Source: Brugia malayi
Lineage: Eukaryota > Nematoda > Chromadorea > Rhabditida > Onchocercidae
Direction: 5' to 3'
Length of the DNA stretch: 64,000 nucleotides
Assembly (NCBI RefSeq): GCF_000002995.4
Contig: NW_025062476.1
Coordinates: 1,433,501-1,497,500 of the forward strand
The stretch's first letter is position 1. The number at the start of each line of letters is the position of its first letter. This document shows positions 26,250 to 39,100 of the stretch, one piece after another. Below the pieces are notes generated by a model. That model saw nothing but the letters and a program-made list of their open reading frames with translations. It was not told where the DNA came from and made no database searches. The position numbers and the translations under genes are program-made.

Positions 26250-27928
26250 TTGTTGACAAATTTGTTTGCTATACCTTCATACTTTGTTTTACAGTTTTTA
26301 TTTTATTGTTTTGTCTCAATTTTATTGAAACATTGTGAACACCATGGTTTTGTGATATTGTTTTGTTTGTTGCACCAAGTGGTATAAAATATAAAGTAAT
26401 GGTACTACGTCCAGGTAATGAGAATCCATAATAATTACCTCCCATTCCAACTGGATGTACTGAAAGGTAACACGTATAAAAACGTGTAATGTAATTCTAA
26501 ATAAGTGTCAAACGTTTGATCATATCTTATCAAAATTATCCAATTCAAAATTTATGAAGCAAATTCAGTTAACAATGTATCTAATCATAAAATTGAAAAA
26601 ATCTTTTAAATTAAGCTACAACTGATAAAGGTAATTTTAAATTGATAAAGGTAACCTAAGAAGTAATCAATAGCCGATTTGTCGTCTGATACATAGGCAA
26701 TAATTGATATTTTGTCTAAAGAAGTAATATGTATTCGATTATCTTCCAACATATGCAATCCATCAACTGCGTTATTCACTACCAAATTGTGAAAATTGTA
26801 CTGCAACATGATCTGTTTTTTTTTTCGATTTTAATTTCAAACATTAACGCCAAAATTCCACGGAAACTTTGTTTGGTTTACAAGTTGACATATGTCGAAT
26901 TTTAAAACCAAAAATTGAGTAAAAAAAAAAATTTGTAAAATTGATTAAAAAGCAAAAGCGAAATACTTGGTAAAAAGAACGAAGAACCACTTTGTCTTTT
27001 TTCTTTTCAATTTCTGATTTATTATTTTTGATGCTTAAAATATTGTACTCAATATTTGCTGTCACATTTTTTTCCCTATCCATTGCATGAATATAGCAAG
27101 CAGCTTGATTCGACTCGCTACTTTTTTGTGGTATTATAAAAATAAATTCGGTACCCCATGAATCTGCTTCATAACCCTTCAAACTTTCATTCCATCGAAC
27201 TGAAAACTTTTGATTTATTCTAAACTTTATAACTATAACTATTTCAAACTTTTTTATAACTTTATTATTTTTTAGTTTTTATAACGTAAAGAGACCGAAA
27301 AAAAAAAAAGAAAAAACAATAATAAAATTAGCATAAATATCATTTTTTTTTTTGAAAATAGGCTAAATCGATGTTTTACATATTTTACATAAAGCATCAA
27401 TTTATAGGAGAAATTAAGCTTTTCAACGGGCAAATTTCAAAAATCTACATCTTTTTTTTAAAAAAAAAGAAACCATTTGGTTTGCAAATCATTTTGAAAA
27501 ATATAAAAATAAACACTCGAATTCTTCACTTATGAGTAATTAGGAAGTATCCAGAATAACTTAGGTACTTTCCAGTTTTCATTTTAATATCTAATATAAT
27601 ATTTCTATTAAAATGATTTTCACAGCTAAAAAATAACTGAGATACTCAGATAAATCCATTAATATTTGAATTCAGAGCAAAATCTTTTTCATTCTTTTTG
27701 AAGATGATAAAATTTGATAGTTTGGTTGAAAAACAATTTTTAAGAGTTTTAACGTTTTTAATTATCATTCTCAATTTTATCTCTAAATTAATTCGTTAGT
27801 TTTCAAAATAAACCCATATAGATCAAAAAAAAAAAAAAAAAAATAGAAAGCTACCAAATGAAATTACCAGTAAATGTAAATAAAATCAGTTCGAATATGA
27901 AACATCTCCAACTATCGAATGAAATCAT
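23856..27928 (-). CDS. Secreted protein with IgGFc-binding-N-terminal-like region and Thr-rich tail, 550 aa
   Basis: Ten phase-consistent exons: 27928-27868, 27199-26967, 26812-26656, 26459-26275, 25924-25690, 25432-25213, 25067-24935, 24776-24548, 24232-24188, 24010-23856. Residues 1-20 (MISFDSWRCFIFELILFTFT) form a signal peptide split from the mature part by intron 1. About residues 30-200 follow the IgGFc-binding N-terminal pattern: WGTEFIFIIPQ, then IHITSLDKISIIAYVSDDKS, IDYFL/VHP and NYYGFSLPGRSTITLYFIPLG. Several N-x-S/T sites are present. A second region (about 350-470) is rich in acidic and aromatic residues. The tail reads TTTNSPTTP...TVTTTRG, a mucin-like stalk, before a short hydrophobic end. 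The weak points are the GTTCGT donor after 25690 and the TTGAG acceptor at 25067. The function is unknown; extracellular matrix or surface location is inferred. Confidence 0.75.
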
Positions 27929-29277
27929 TCTTTTCAAATTAAGTTACTCGTTGTTGTTATTATTATTATTATTATTATTATTGTTACTGTTAACAAGTGG
28001 TATAATGAGAGTTGCAATAGAAAAAACACTGATAATTATTTGTTTATTTTGATACTTTTATAATATTTGCAAAAAATTTGCATGAAATTTTTTCCACCAA
28101 TTTTTTTTTTTTTTTTATCAAAAATGTTAACTATGAAGTGGAATCAGTCATTTAATTGATCTGCTAGTGATAATTTTCAAACAATTGCAAGACAAAAGAT
28201 GAATTTATCATAATTAATTTTTTCATATAGTTAGTATTAATTTAAACGATACTTCTTTGAAATCATATCAATGAAACTAATAAATTTAAAAAAAAAAAAA
28301 AAAAAAAAGCAGTCTTTCCTTTCATCAGTTCATAGTTCAATGATTTCTAGGAGAACATTCGTAATTTTCATGAATATTTCACTTAACTATAATTTAAAAA
28401 AGTATGAAAAAATTTGCATAAACTAATAATTGCCTTAATTGGATTAGCAGAAACACATAAAAAAAAAAAGTTTAACTAAAGATACTCCAATATAACGATT
28501 AAACTTCTCATATATACCGGTATAATTTGGTTACTTTTTGACAGTAAAAGGATCAGAAAGTAGAACTGAAGATTACTGCAAATAGTATGACATTAAATAA
28601 TAAAACGACAATAAATGCAATCGTTTCTCTTTTATGGAAATATCGAATGAAAAATAAATAATTAAAATATATATGTAATATAAATGAATTTTTCAGTGTC
28701 TTTTTTGAAAAAAAAGAAACTATTAATATAATTAATTCGTTGGAAAAACAAATGGAGAAATAAACGTAAGAAGAAATCATGCAGCATGCAATGCAATACA
28801 ACTGCATTTCATAGCATGCAATAGTTAGATGGAATGCTATCTTTTACCTATCGTAAAATCATTTTGTAAATTGCTAAAATGTCTTCAAAATAATTCGTTT
28901 TTTTCCCAAATAAACTAATGAGTGGTCATTTGCTTAATGAACATTCAAATAGTTTAATTGATACATTTATAGGATGTGACAATAACTTTAATGCGACATT
29001 GTGACAATAACTTTAATGCGACATTTTATTTTGAAAGCTTTCATAAGGAAATGATAATAAGTAATGCTAGGAAATGCTAAAATTAAATACATTTGTTTAT
29101 TTTTTATCTTTTGGAGGAGTTTGTTGGAAGTTTATTGGCTAACAAATTCACTTCCCTATTTTCTTTTTTTCTTGTTTGATATGATTTTGCTTCAATGTAA
29201 ATATTAGTCATTTAGTATTATTTTTTATCTGAGATTTCATTGTTTATCATTTAATTCCTGGTATTATACTTGTTTCA
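27929..29277. other. Region upstream of the secreted-protein gene, no firm gene
   Basis: AT-rich with long A runs near 27826-27843 and 28290-28308, and a TTA run at 27955-27985. A 25-bp unit is repeated directly twice at about 28976-29025. Minus-strand hydrophobic frames near 28553-28807 have no consistent splice partner. Confidence 0.5.
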
Positions 29278-29526
29278 TCACTTTTTTTGCTTATTTTTGC
29301 TGATAATATTATCAATATTTTGCAATTTATATCTTTTCTTCTCGTAGGATTCAAAAATAACAAATTTGTAATAAATTGCTTTTGCCTCGAACACGTGACG
29401 TATGCCAGCAAGCGAAGCTGAACTATGTTTGAGTTGTTCTTGTACACATTTTCCATACCATAATAGATTTTGACGTTTTACGTGGTATTTTTCTCGTTGA
29501 GATAGAGTATACGGATACGTGGGCAT
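29278..29526 (-). CDS. Possible small basic protein gene or exon, 82 aa
   Basis: The frame starts MPTYPYTLSQREKYHVKRQN and ends in a Lys-rich tail (SKNKQKK). I do not recognise it. Support for coding comes from local composition: 29370-29590 is clearly richer in G and C and uses varied codons, unlike the T-rich artefact frames nearby. The frame stays open upstream of the ATG for about 30 codons (ending ...SRIPRSLH). The ATG at 29526 could therefore be internal, with the true start in an upstream exon spliced at an AG near 29580. It is divergent from the MBT gene, about 150 bases start to start, so the two may share a promoter. Confidence 0.42.
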   Translation of the reverse strand: MPTYPYTLSQREKYHVKRQNLLWYGKCVQEQLKHSSASLAGIRHVFEAKAIYYKFVIFESYEKKRYKLQNIDNIISKNKQKK

Positions 29527-29673
29527 GTGTAGGGAACGTGGTATGCGTGACTGATGTGCAAGGAAGGCTGATAAATTGTCTTGGATAATAAGGAGCAAAT
29601 GAGTTGCCCGAATTTATGGGAAGCAGATATTCATTTAGTGTTTGCTATTCTGCTAAGTATTTCTAGGTGAATA

Positions 29674-32600
29674 ATGGAAGAAATAAGCCGAGAAGAAAAC
29701 AGTAAACAAGAAATATTTATTACGGAACTGGATGAAGATGTGGATGATGAAAGCAGGCTGATAATCTCTGATGATAAACATACCGATTCACCATTCTCAT
29801 CAGCAGTATGTTTATTACTCATTCTAGCTTTTTTTTCTCATAATAATTTACACTGTTATTAGTCAGCTAATTGAGCTTTATTCTTTCATTAACAATAAAA
29901 ATTGTAGTAATTGTGTAGTAATGATCAATTATTTCTCTAAATGTTTTAGTACTTGTGGTTATTCATCTAGTCACCTTGATGCTTGCCATATCAACAGTTG
30001 TTTAGTGGTAATTGGTAGAATATTATGCGGCAAAGTATAATTGATAAGGTTATTCAAAATTAGCTGATTTTTAGTAAGTCATTAGTAACTCTGAAAGTTT
30101 ACTGCCGCAAATCTTTTTTTTTTTTTTCAGCATTTTAAATATTTGTCACCACTAATCACAGGTTCGGAAAGATAATTGAGAAAAATAATTGGAGTATACT
30201 GAAATGTGAAATAAGTTGTATAGTCGTGTAGAAGTTAAGAATACGAAGATGTATTTATTTGGAACGTTAGATTTCTCATGTTATAAATTCTTTGGAAATT
30301 CTCACAGGATGAGGATGCTTTGGATAATTCTCCGCCAGACTCACAGAACGTTATAAAGAATGATGACGAGAAAAATATTTATGGTGCACAATCACCGCAA
30401 AGGGTATGGATGAAGTTTTCAGTTTTATTTTCAATTATCATTTCATTATTCCATAAAATTTTGAAAATTGAGAAATTGAGTGTCTTTCAGGAAAATACAT
30501 CCAAAAATATAACGGATATGACGTTTTCTTGGCAGGAATATCTGAAGGAAACTGAAGCTATTGCAGCACCGGAGGATTGCTTTTACCAGGATCCTATACC
30601 ACCTAAAAATAATTTCACTGTTGGCGAAAAAGTAGAAGTACCAGATCCAAGAGGTAAAACTCCTTGTTCTTTATTTCCATTCTTCGAAAAATGAATTTTT
30701 TTTCCTTCTATTTTTCAGTTACGAATTTTTAAAGGATGCTTTAATAACTGTGTTTAAAAAAAGACTCTGAAAAGCAACACTGAATTAATAATGAAGTTAA
30801 GTTAAATAGAAGATGGCAAAAACTTTTAATTGCTCATAATTATAAAAGAAATTGAAGGTAAGGAGGTACAATGCTTAGCGACAATTGTCGCGGTTCATTC
30901 GCTTTGGGTATGTCTTCGACTTGATGGAGAAGATGGAAGTAATGATCATTGGCTTATATGCGATGACGAACGAATCAAACCAGTCGGGTAAGTGCCTTTT
31001 TTACTTACTTCAGTTCTTATCAGTGGTCTGTTTTTGTGCAAATATCATACTGATGAGGACTACATCTAGTTCTTTTTGGAGAAAATGGAGGAACTTTAGG
31101 CATAGAGGTTTTGTTCTGTGCTGTGAAAAATTCAGTTGAGAAAACCATGTTATGGTTTAGAGATGAGTTTATCGCTAACAATAACAAATATATCGCTGAT
31201 AGTAACAAATATATCGCGTAATTTCTGCTAATTTTTGATTTATTTCAGAGACTGCGTAAGAAATGGGTTAATTCTGCAACCTCCATTTGGTTTCATGTAT
31301 AATTTAGCTTCATTTCATAAATTCATCGAAAATCAGTTAAAACCTGATGCAGATGGCAGCAGTCCAATAGCATCTCCAGAATCTTTTAAACCGGTATATA
31401 GTTATAAATCTTGTAAACTATACAAATCTGACTCTTTTTATGAATTCAGCAGATGTTGTTGGTATTGTTCCCAGCATTTGTCATTTGAGTTCTTTCCTCA
31501 CATTTTTAACAATCACTGTCGGGAATGCATTATATATTATTCAAAGAAGAATACATTTCAAGTGGACATGAAATTTGAAGTTATGTGTTATTCAATCTTA
31601 ATGTCATTACAGATTCCATTCAAATATCATCCAAGGAAGAATACATTTCAAGTAGGCATGAAATGTGAAGCGATTGATCGTAAAAATTTTAACGGTCGGC
31701 CGTGTCCGGCAACTGTGATTGATGTAAAAGGCGATTATTTAACAATCAGTTATGATGGCTGGAATAAAGCTTATGACTGTAAGGAACGTTATGATAGCCG
31801 CTTTATTTTTCCAGTTGGGTGGGCTGCTAAATCTGGACTTGAAGTGCAACCACCAAATTATGTAAAAGGTATACTTTTGATTTTTATTGTTGAGAAGTAA
31901 TGTTCATATATGCATCACTTTGTATAGTTTTTTTTTTTTTTTTTTTATTTGTTATTGAAATTTCCTAAACTTAAAAAAATTACATTTATCTTACAGTGTC
32001 ACTTTATTAATTGTAGTCAGTATAGATTAGTGCAATAATTCATGACATAACGGATCATTAGGTCATAAGGAAACATTTATGATATTGAGTTATGATTTGG
32101 GAGTGTTATCGTTTATTTCTTAATGATTTTTTACAGGAAAAGTTTTGCAACGGATAGTGCAAAAAGATACGGTACCGAAAGCTCCGAAGGTCACTGCTTC
32201 GCGGAAATGTATATCTTTTGCTTTCGTTGATTTTTAAGTGTAAAAGTTTTCACGCAGAAATTGTGGAAGCAATCAAAAATTCAGTATCCATATATAGTAA
32301 AATTAAGGATTTAATCAAAGATAAACAATGTTAATGTAAGGACATTACCAAAATTAGTCCCAATTTTGGTATAAGTTTTAGCAAAAATACTCAAAAGGAA
32401 ATCAACCAACACCAACAAAACGCAAAATCGGAAGCGAAAACGAATTTCTTCAGCTCGCAGTCTTCCTCATAACTCTTCGGATGGTTCTTGCTCATCTCAT
32501 TTACTTGATATAATTGATCAGGTGCTCATTAGTAAAAAGCTTTTCGTTTGTCACACTATATTGGATATTTTACTTGCGCAGATTAAATGTTGTGAGCCAG

Positions 32601-34847
32601 AGTTCCTCTTTTAGTACTATACTTTCTCCTAGTAGAAGCTATTATTTATTTTTCTAAACGATGAAGTTTTTTTTTTTTTGTAGATTGCTAAACAAGCACA
32701 TACAATTGAGGCAAGTTCTGCAAGTAGTGTATCGAGCCAACAGGCAGTGACCAGTGCAGCGGATGCAGTTGCGATTCTAGACAATCGTATCGGTTGATTT
32801 ATAAAAATTCATTCCAAATATTTACTAAACTCTTAATATAGTTTTATTATTCCTGTATTTAATTTTATTTAGCAACTACTTTTCAGAACCTCGTGCACGA
32901 AAAACGCTACCATCACCAGTCATACCTGAAAACCCAGTTATCAAACAATCTAGAAAAGTAATTTTAGAAGCTTGAATGTTATTTTCTTTGGTTAATTTTT
33001 GTGATTTTCTAAAGTGTATCAACGCAAAGAGTCATATTTCAGACAGTTTCTTCTCCAGATGGTATACAAAACATACTTGCTGCTCCAGATGTTGTGCTCT
33101 CAACGACTGATGTGCAGCCAGAAGTCCAAAAAAGTTAAAATTGTTGTTTATTTAATTGAGCATAAAATTTTATTTCTTGTGAGCAAATCTCGTGATTTCT
33201 TTGAAGTCCAGAAATTGTTCCTTTTATTATTATTATTTTTATTGCAAATTTAAGATTTTTTCAGTGATTGTTTACTTAAATCGAGGTTGTCGATGTACAC
33301 CCATTCTAAACGCTTCACTCGTCCGTAAATTGCCGGAGAAATTTGGGCCTGGCACTGTGCATCATATTTTAAGGGAAACAATTCAACAAATTGTAAATTG
33401 TGCTGTTGATCCTTCGTTTGTATTTAAAAAAATCGATCCTGGAACTATAAGGATTTTATCTATTACTGGTAAGATGATGTAATGAAATTTTATACTTTTT
33501 TCCAGTTCCCCTCTGTGATTTGTACATTTTGACTATAGGTATTGTTGAAATCACTAGGCTCACATTCTTGCTGTTAACTGAATCGAAGAGACGAAGAGAT
33601 GAGTAGAAGTCGGAGAAAGAAAAAACAGTGATAGGATTATTATTATGATTCATGAGTATTCTTTGAGTTTGGTTGACAGTTATTCCACTTCCCTAATCAG
33701 AATTGCATAGAACAACTGGGTAGTTGGGAATCATTGTATTGTTTCATAGCTAGCTACACCTATTCTTTTTGCTTTTTTTTTTTTATCCTTGCATTAAAAA
33801 TTTTAGCTGAAATCCATAACGTGACCCACGTACGCGCTATACCAACAGTGAAGACTCTTGCCTCTGCATGGGATTATTTGCATACTTTTATTTCAAAATT
33901 AAACGTATGCCGCAATTTTTTGACTGAGGAGCCGATCTGCTGCTCATTATGCTCTTGTCAAAGTGATGATGTAGTTGTTAGTACCACCGCAGGTTAGTGT
34001 ATTTTTGATATTTTTGTTTTCTATCAAAAGAAAATTGTGTACTGTGTAATCCGATTGTTTTTTTATTTTAACTGCTAGTACGTAGTTTGAAGTTTTGTTA
34101 TTATAGGTGGTGGAGTGCTGAAATACGGTACTGAAAGTGATGATTCTGAAGACTACGAAGGTTAGTTGGTTTTCATACAGCATTCGTTTAACAAATTTTG
34201 GAAGTGAAATTTTATCATCATTCTCGGTTTAAAACATCTTGACACTTATATAACTTTGAAAAATGAAGTGCGATCAGAAAAAAAAAAAAAGAAGAAAAAA
34301 GCTATAGGTTGGTTATGCTCTAATTATAAAAAGATTGCCACCAATTTTTCTTAGGTCACCAGTACTCGGATTTAACAGAATGGTCTATGCAGCGTGTTGC
34401 AAATGAAGTTGAAAATATGTTCGATGCAAATATTGCCGAGAAATTTTTGCAAAATGTGATTTTTTTTTTTTCTTATGAAGAAATTAGATTTACTATCTGG
34501 AATATATTACCGATTTTTTTATTCGCTAAAATCTGTTTAAAAATGAATTCATTTGTTATACGACAGGATTTCAATTATTATACAAATAAGCTCAGTAAGT
34601 CGTTGCTTATCTTTTATACGGTACGTATATTTATTAAGAATGATATAATGACATGGCTTCGAAGTTGAATGAGTGGTGTAATTAATTTTTTTTTCAGCAA
34701 ATTGATGGCAAAGCTTTAATCCTGCTAACAACTGAGCTGCTAATACGTCATCTGGAAATGCCATTTGGTCCGGCTTTGAAAATGGTATCATATATTGAAT
34801 CACTAAAGCGTAAAGCATGCCGAACAACTAATCACAGTACAAAATAA
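29674..34847 (+). CDS. Scm-like Polycomb protein: two MBT repeats, SLED domain, SAM domain (702 aa)
   Basis: Sixteen phase-consistent exons: 29674-29805, 30308-30403, 30491-30653, 30849-30987, 31249-31393, 31613-31868, 32137-32208, 32382-32521, 32684-32792, 32887-32957, 33043-33133, 33265-33468, 33807-33992, 34107-34160, 34355-34455, 34698-34847. The first 75 residues are acidic. MBT1 (about 90-195) runs from FSWQEYLKE through FTVGEKVEV to LDGEDGSNDHW and KPVG. MBT2 (about 200-300) has FQVGMKCEAIDRKN, ISYDGW and FPVGWA. A Lys/Arg/Ser-rich linker holds KRKRISSARS. SLED (about 472-590) opens VYLNRGCRCTP and has PEKFGPGTVHHILRETIQ. The C-terminal SAM (about 627-690) has IDGKALILLTTELL and MPFGPALKMV. 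This order is that of Scm/SCMH1 chromatin repressors, in which MBT binds methyl-lysine and SAM polymerises. The exon 4 start could also be 30858. Confidence 0.92.
31541..31585 (+). pseudogene. Decayed partial copy of MBT exon 6 inside intron 5
   Basis: Positions 31541-31580 match 31631-31670, the start of exon 6, at about 35 of 40 bases. The copy is offset upstream by 90 bases. In translation the copy reads KKNTFQVDMKFE against RKNTFQVGMKCE in the real exon. The similarity fades after about 45 bases and a real acceptor lies between the copies, so this looks like a local tandem duplication now spliced out. The frame is open through both copies, so intron retention would insert rather than truncate. 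Confidence 0.7.
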
Positions 34848-36151
34848 GTATTATCTTTTTCCATTGTCATTTTTGGTCTATATTGGAGGATTCTGTTCCA
34901 TTTTGTAGTACGAAAGATACCTCATATCTGGTTTTACAATAGATACCTCATGTTCGGAGGTTAATTAAACGATTTGGTTATGTATGGATTAATTTTGGCA
35001 AGCCGTCAGGAAGCTGGAGTAACCATGTTTCTAGAACAGATTTTTTTCTAGAAATGGTTACATGTTTCTAAAACATGGTTACTCCGCTGTTTCTAGAACA
35101 ATTAATTTTTAAAATTGTTGTTTTCCTCTTATGACTTTTATACATTTAAGAGTTAACATGGTCGATGTAGAGCTGCATCTGTTTTATTCTCTCGAATGGT
35201 TTGACCTCATATCTATTTTTGTTTTTCTAAATTAGGTAACTGAAGGTTTTCTGTGGCTTTGTGTTTTGGAAATTAAAATGCAAAGTCAGATCGCTAACTA
35301 TTTCCTTATCTACAGTTTTCTCAATTTTTTGAGAAGTTGAAATTTGAAAGGCATTTATTCTTCTGTGCTTTCACATCTATCTTTAATTCTGATTCATGAT
35401 CATCAGTAATGAAGAATTGATATGCTTGTGCAATAGTCAACTCGTAACTTTTCACTTCTTGAAGAGATCCACTTATTTAGAACAATGAATGTATAGTGCA
35501 CACAGCTCTCAAGAGAAATCAGTATTCTGCATACTTAAACTGTTATATTTCAACTTTTGCTGCTCATCTAAACTGTTATAATTTGGTTTGTTTGTAGAAA
35601 TTTGAGCAGCACATGAACCAATAAATCCATCTTTGTAAGGTTCTGGAGATAACATTCTTTTTATTTGAAGTTTTCATCTTTTGTGTTGTGTTTTCTCATA
35701 ACCATGAAGTATTAATTTATTCTTTTAAATGTTATGTATTTTTTTTTTTTTTAATTTTGTGGATCGAGTGTTAGAAATTTGATATTGATATATGTATTAC
35801 AATTTCAGGTTTATTCTCCAAGGTTTCATCCTATCACTTCTATTTTTCCTTCTTATATGACGCTCAGATCCTTTTATGTATTATTTCATTGTCTCTGAAC
35901 AGTACTCATTCATTTGTTGTCGGGTTTATTTCACACTAGCATTCACTCTTTCTTTCACTTGGTTTAATCATCAGGTTTGATGGCTTTTATGATAGGAACG
36001 ACCTGAGTGATTTCATTCTTGTTATCCTTATTGCAGAATCAGTATAAATTGTTTGTTAATACTTTTATTATATGTTGATATTCAATGAAATTAAATTTTA
36101 ACAAATGATGTCCAGTATTAAGCCGTATTATTTGTCTTTTGCTTCCAAGAA
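34848..36151. other. 3' flank of the Scm-like gene, no further gene seen
   Basis: This probably contains the 3' UTR; AATAAA at 35620-35625 is a candidate signal. An imperfect inverted repeat is listed separately. No exon with matching phase was found. Confidence 0.5.
35013..35090. repeat. Inverted repeat / hairpin downstream of the Scm-like gene
   Basis: GGAGTAACCATGTTTCTAGA near 35015-35034 is repeated inverted as TTCTAAAACATGGTTACTCC near 35067-35087. A third partial copy (CTAGAAATGGTTACATG) lies in the loop. One arm would pair over about 20 bases with one or two mismatches. No coding frame covers it. It may be a small inverted-repeat element or a transcript hairpin in the 3' UTR. Confidence 0.65.
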
Positions 36152-39100
36152 ATGGCACGAACACGAGAATTTTTAGAGCAGTTTCTAGAGAAATATTTAA
36201 ATTCCATATCTGACATAATAATATATATGGTTTTCAAATTTACTAAATATCTCGATCATCGTAAAATAATGGTAAGATAATATCTAAGCATAATGGAAAC
36301 ACAATGGAATGTCAACTGCTATGACACAGAACCAACTGCACATGTGTGTTTGACGTATTAGATCACTTTTTTTACGATAGACTCGGTCTTCAACTATTGA
36401 AAATCACTACAAATTAAGAATGAACACAAAATAAACAGTTCAACATTAATTGCATCTAATATGTTACTTACTATTAACGTCACACTAATTTTCATTTATG
36501 TAAGCAAAATTTCTCGAATTGTGAGTGTGATCATTTGTCATTGATGTCCTTCCCTACACTATCAAATCACAATTGATTCTCATTCATTAAAAAATTTTCA
36601 TTTGAAACTCTAGCGTTACATTACATTTCAAAGTTTTATATGATAACTACATAATCATCCTGGAGCTAATTTTTTTTTTTTTTTTTTTCTAAGACCAGTA
36701 GTTTTATCAGTCATCGTGATCTAACTTACTCGGTGTATGCCGCATTTTATGTGTATTTGTTTTGGTTGTAAAGTTATGTGATTTTCAGAAGTATAACAAG
36801 TTATCAGAGATAGTGTGCTGTTTTAAAAAAAAATAATTGCACTTTTGGTGGTGGTAGAAGTTATCGATTTTTCATATTTTTGAGATGAAACAAATTTTAA
36901 AATGCAATTTCTATCGCTTGATTTAGGGAGGAGTAGCTTTTTTCAAAATTGCTTATGGTCTTTTGCTGAAAGTTAACTTTTTCTGCTTTTGAGTGAAAAT
37001 TATTGTTGTGTCTTCCGTTCAATTTAATAATTTCCAAAATAGAAAAATGAATGATAAGAAAATGTAAATAATATCAAAGTATCTTTTCATGATTTTAGCA
37101 TAATTTACGTGATGAAAAAGTGCTATGATGGATGGGTTCATCTACTATTACTGATTCAGTTTCAGATTTTAAAATTAACAAATCAAAACAAATTATTCAA
37201 CTAAATTTTATGCAAATTTGTGTGCATTGAAAATGCATAATAAAATGAATATATTTTATAAATTTAAAGAAATTTTGAAGACATATGCATTGGTTGTTAA
37301 TATGATAGCACATAATGCACCATTACAGCCACTTCGTGAGAAGCGGTACTGCAATCATTTAATGTTCTAATTTTTAGTTCCTATCTGTATCTCATTAATT
37401 TTTTTTTTTTTCATTTTTATTTTTATTCCTTATGTTAGAGTTTTTTTTAATTAGGAGAGAATTAAGATTTAATGATCAGCATTCCTATTTATGTCATTTT
37501 TAATCAAATTTTATTTTATTTCGATTAGCTTTAAAAGTAAGAGAGTATGAGATTATGTTTCGCTCTGTTTTCTTTTTAAATTTATAGAATGTTAAGTTTA
37601 CTCTTTTTTCTATTGCTTTTCAAAATTTGAGTAAAGTAGTTCAAAAAGGAAGCTGAAAAGGTCAAATTAGAATTGTTAATACAACAATTCTCAAATTTTC
37701 AGTAAAATTATTCTCCGAATTCGATTTACAATTATGATTTTTTCTTTCATTTATTTTAAAAACTTTTTTTATGCATATTATTATCATAAAAAAAAAAAAA
37801 AAAAAAACAAAAAATTTCAGCGATATTCGAGATTATGATCCAAGCATAGTTAGAATCGAATTTAAAAAAACGTTACATCCGGTTAGTGATGAAATTTGAA
37901 GTAGCAAGTGAGAAAAAGAAACATTTTTATAGAGAGTGTAAAATTTCAAAAATAAGTAGCTTCATGATGAATTGAATTGAATTGAAATTTATTTTAGGAT
38001 AAGTCTCAAAAGCGATCAAAGCAGCTAGAACTCTGGAAAATGATAACAGTGGCATCGTATTATGAGAAACTTATGAATTCCACGCGATCACGTAACGTCC
38101 GACAAGCAGTTGTCTGTATGAGAGAGCTCGATGCTGCAGCAGATCGAATTAATTCCACTATAGAAACTGTAATTAATTCTTGATTGATTGAAAATTTAAA
38201 ATGTTTATAAAAAAAAAAAAAAAAAAAAACATTTAAAATGTTAAACATATTGTGTAAATTTGATGGTATATTTAAATTGCTTTGCTGCTATAGGAATTTG
38301 ATCTTCATAACTTTGATAATTTGATACCCATAGTGATATGCTGATTATACATATACCCGGATATTACTTTGATTTCTTTCTTACTTACACATAGTTATGA
38401 GATCTTAATAATATTTTGTGTTACTATTCTTTACTAAATAAATAAATTTAAATTTATTCTACTTATTTGAAGTTTTGATTGTTTTTTTTTTTTGATGATA
38501 CGTAACCCAAATTCAGAGTTGAATATGTTTGTTATTCTCCTCTCTTTGTATATTGCATGATAATTGGAATTAAATAATGCTAATCAATTTTATTGATTTA
38601 TTCAGTAGTAAACATGAAATTTAACAGGTAGTTTAATGAAAGAAAAAAGAAATCTTAATTCTTTAGTTTGATCAGATTACTAATGAAGTTAATAATGAAA
38701 TCGGTTGCTGTACGGAAAATTTCACGAAGTCTTGGATTACTGAGACCGATACTCTTGAAAACAGTGGGTAACTTCAATTTTCTTATTTGGCATAAAAAAA
38801 TGTACAGCTTATACTGAGATGAACAATTAAAGAATGTGAAATTTTTGAAATTTTACTAAAAAAAAATTTTATCAGTAACCTTTTATAAAATATTGATAAT
38901 ATCCGAGAGAGTGTTAAAGGAATTGATACTTTCAGATCTTTATCAGCTATCAGTTCAATTGCAGAAGCAGCAAAAAGCAATCAATAATGTGGCGAGTAAA
39001 TTTTCGGAAAGTATAAAAGTGATAAGTGGTATAAATGATAATCGTAAGGAGCATAAAAGTTTACTCGAGAAGGTTTATCATTTAAGTTAATTTATTTCTT

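Noticed and set aside
28553..28807. Minus-strand frame MQLYCIACC... considered as first exon of the secreted-protein gene
   Set aside because: A signal-peptide exon at 27868-27928 fits the phase-1 acceptor at 27199 with a better GTAATT donor and a much shorter intron.
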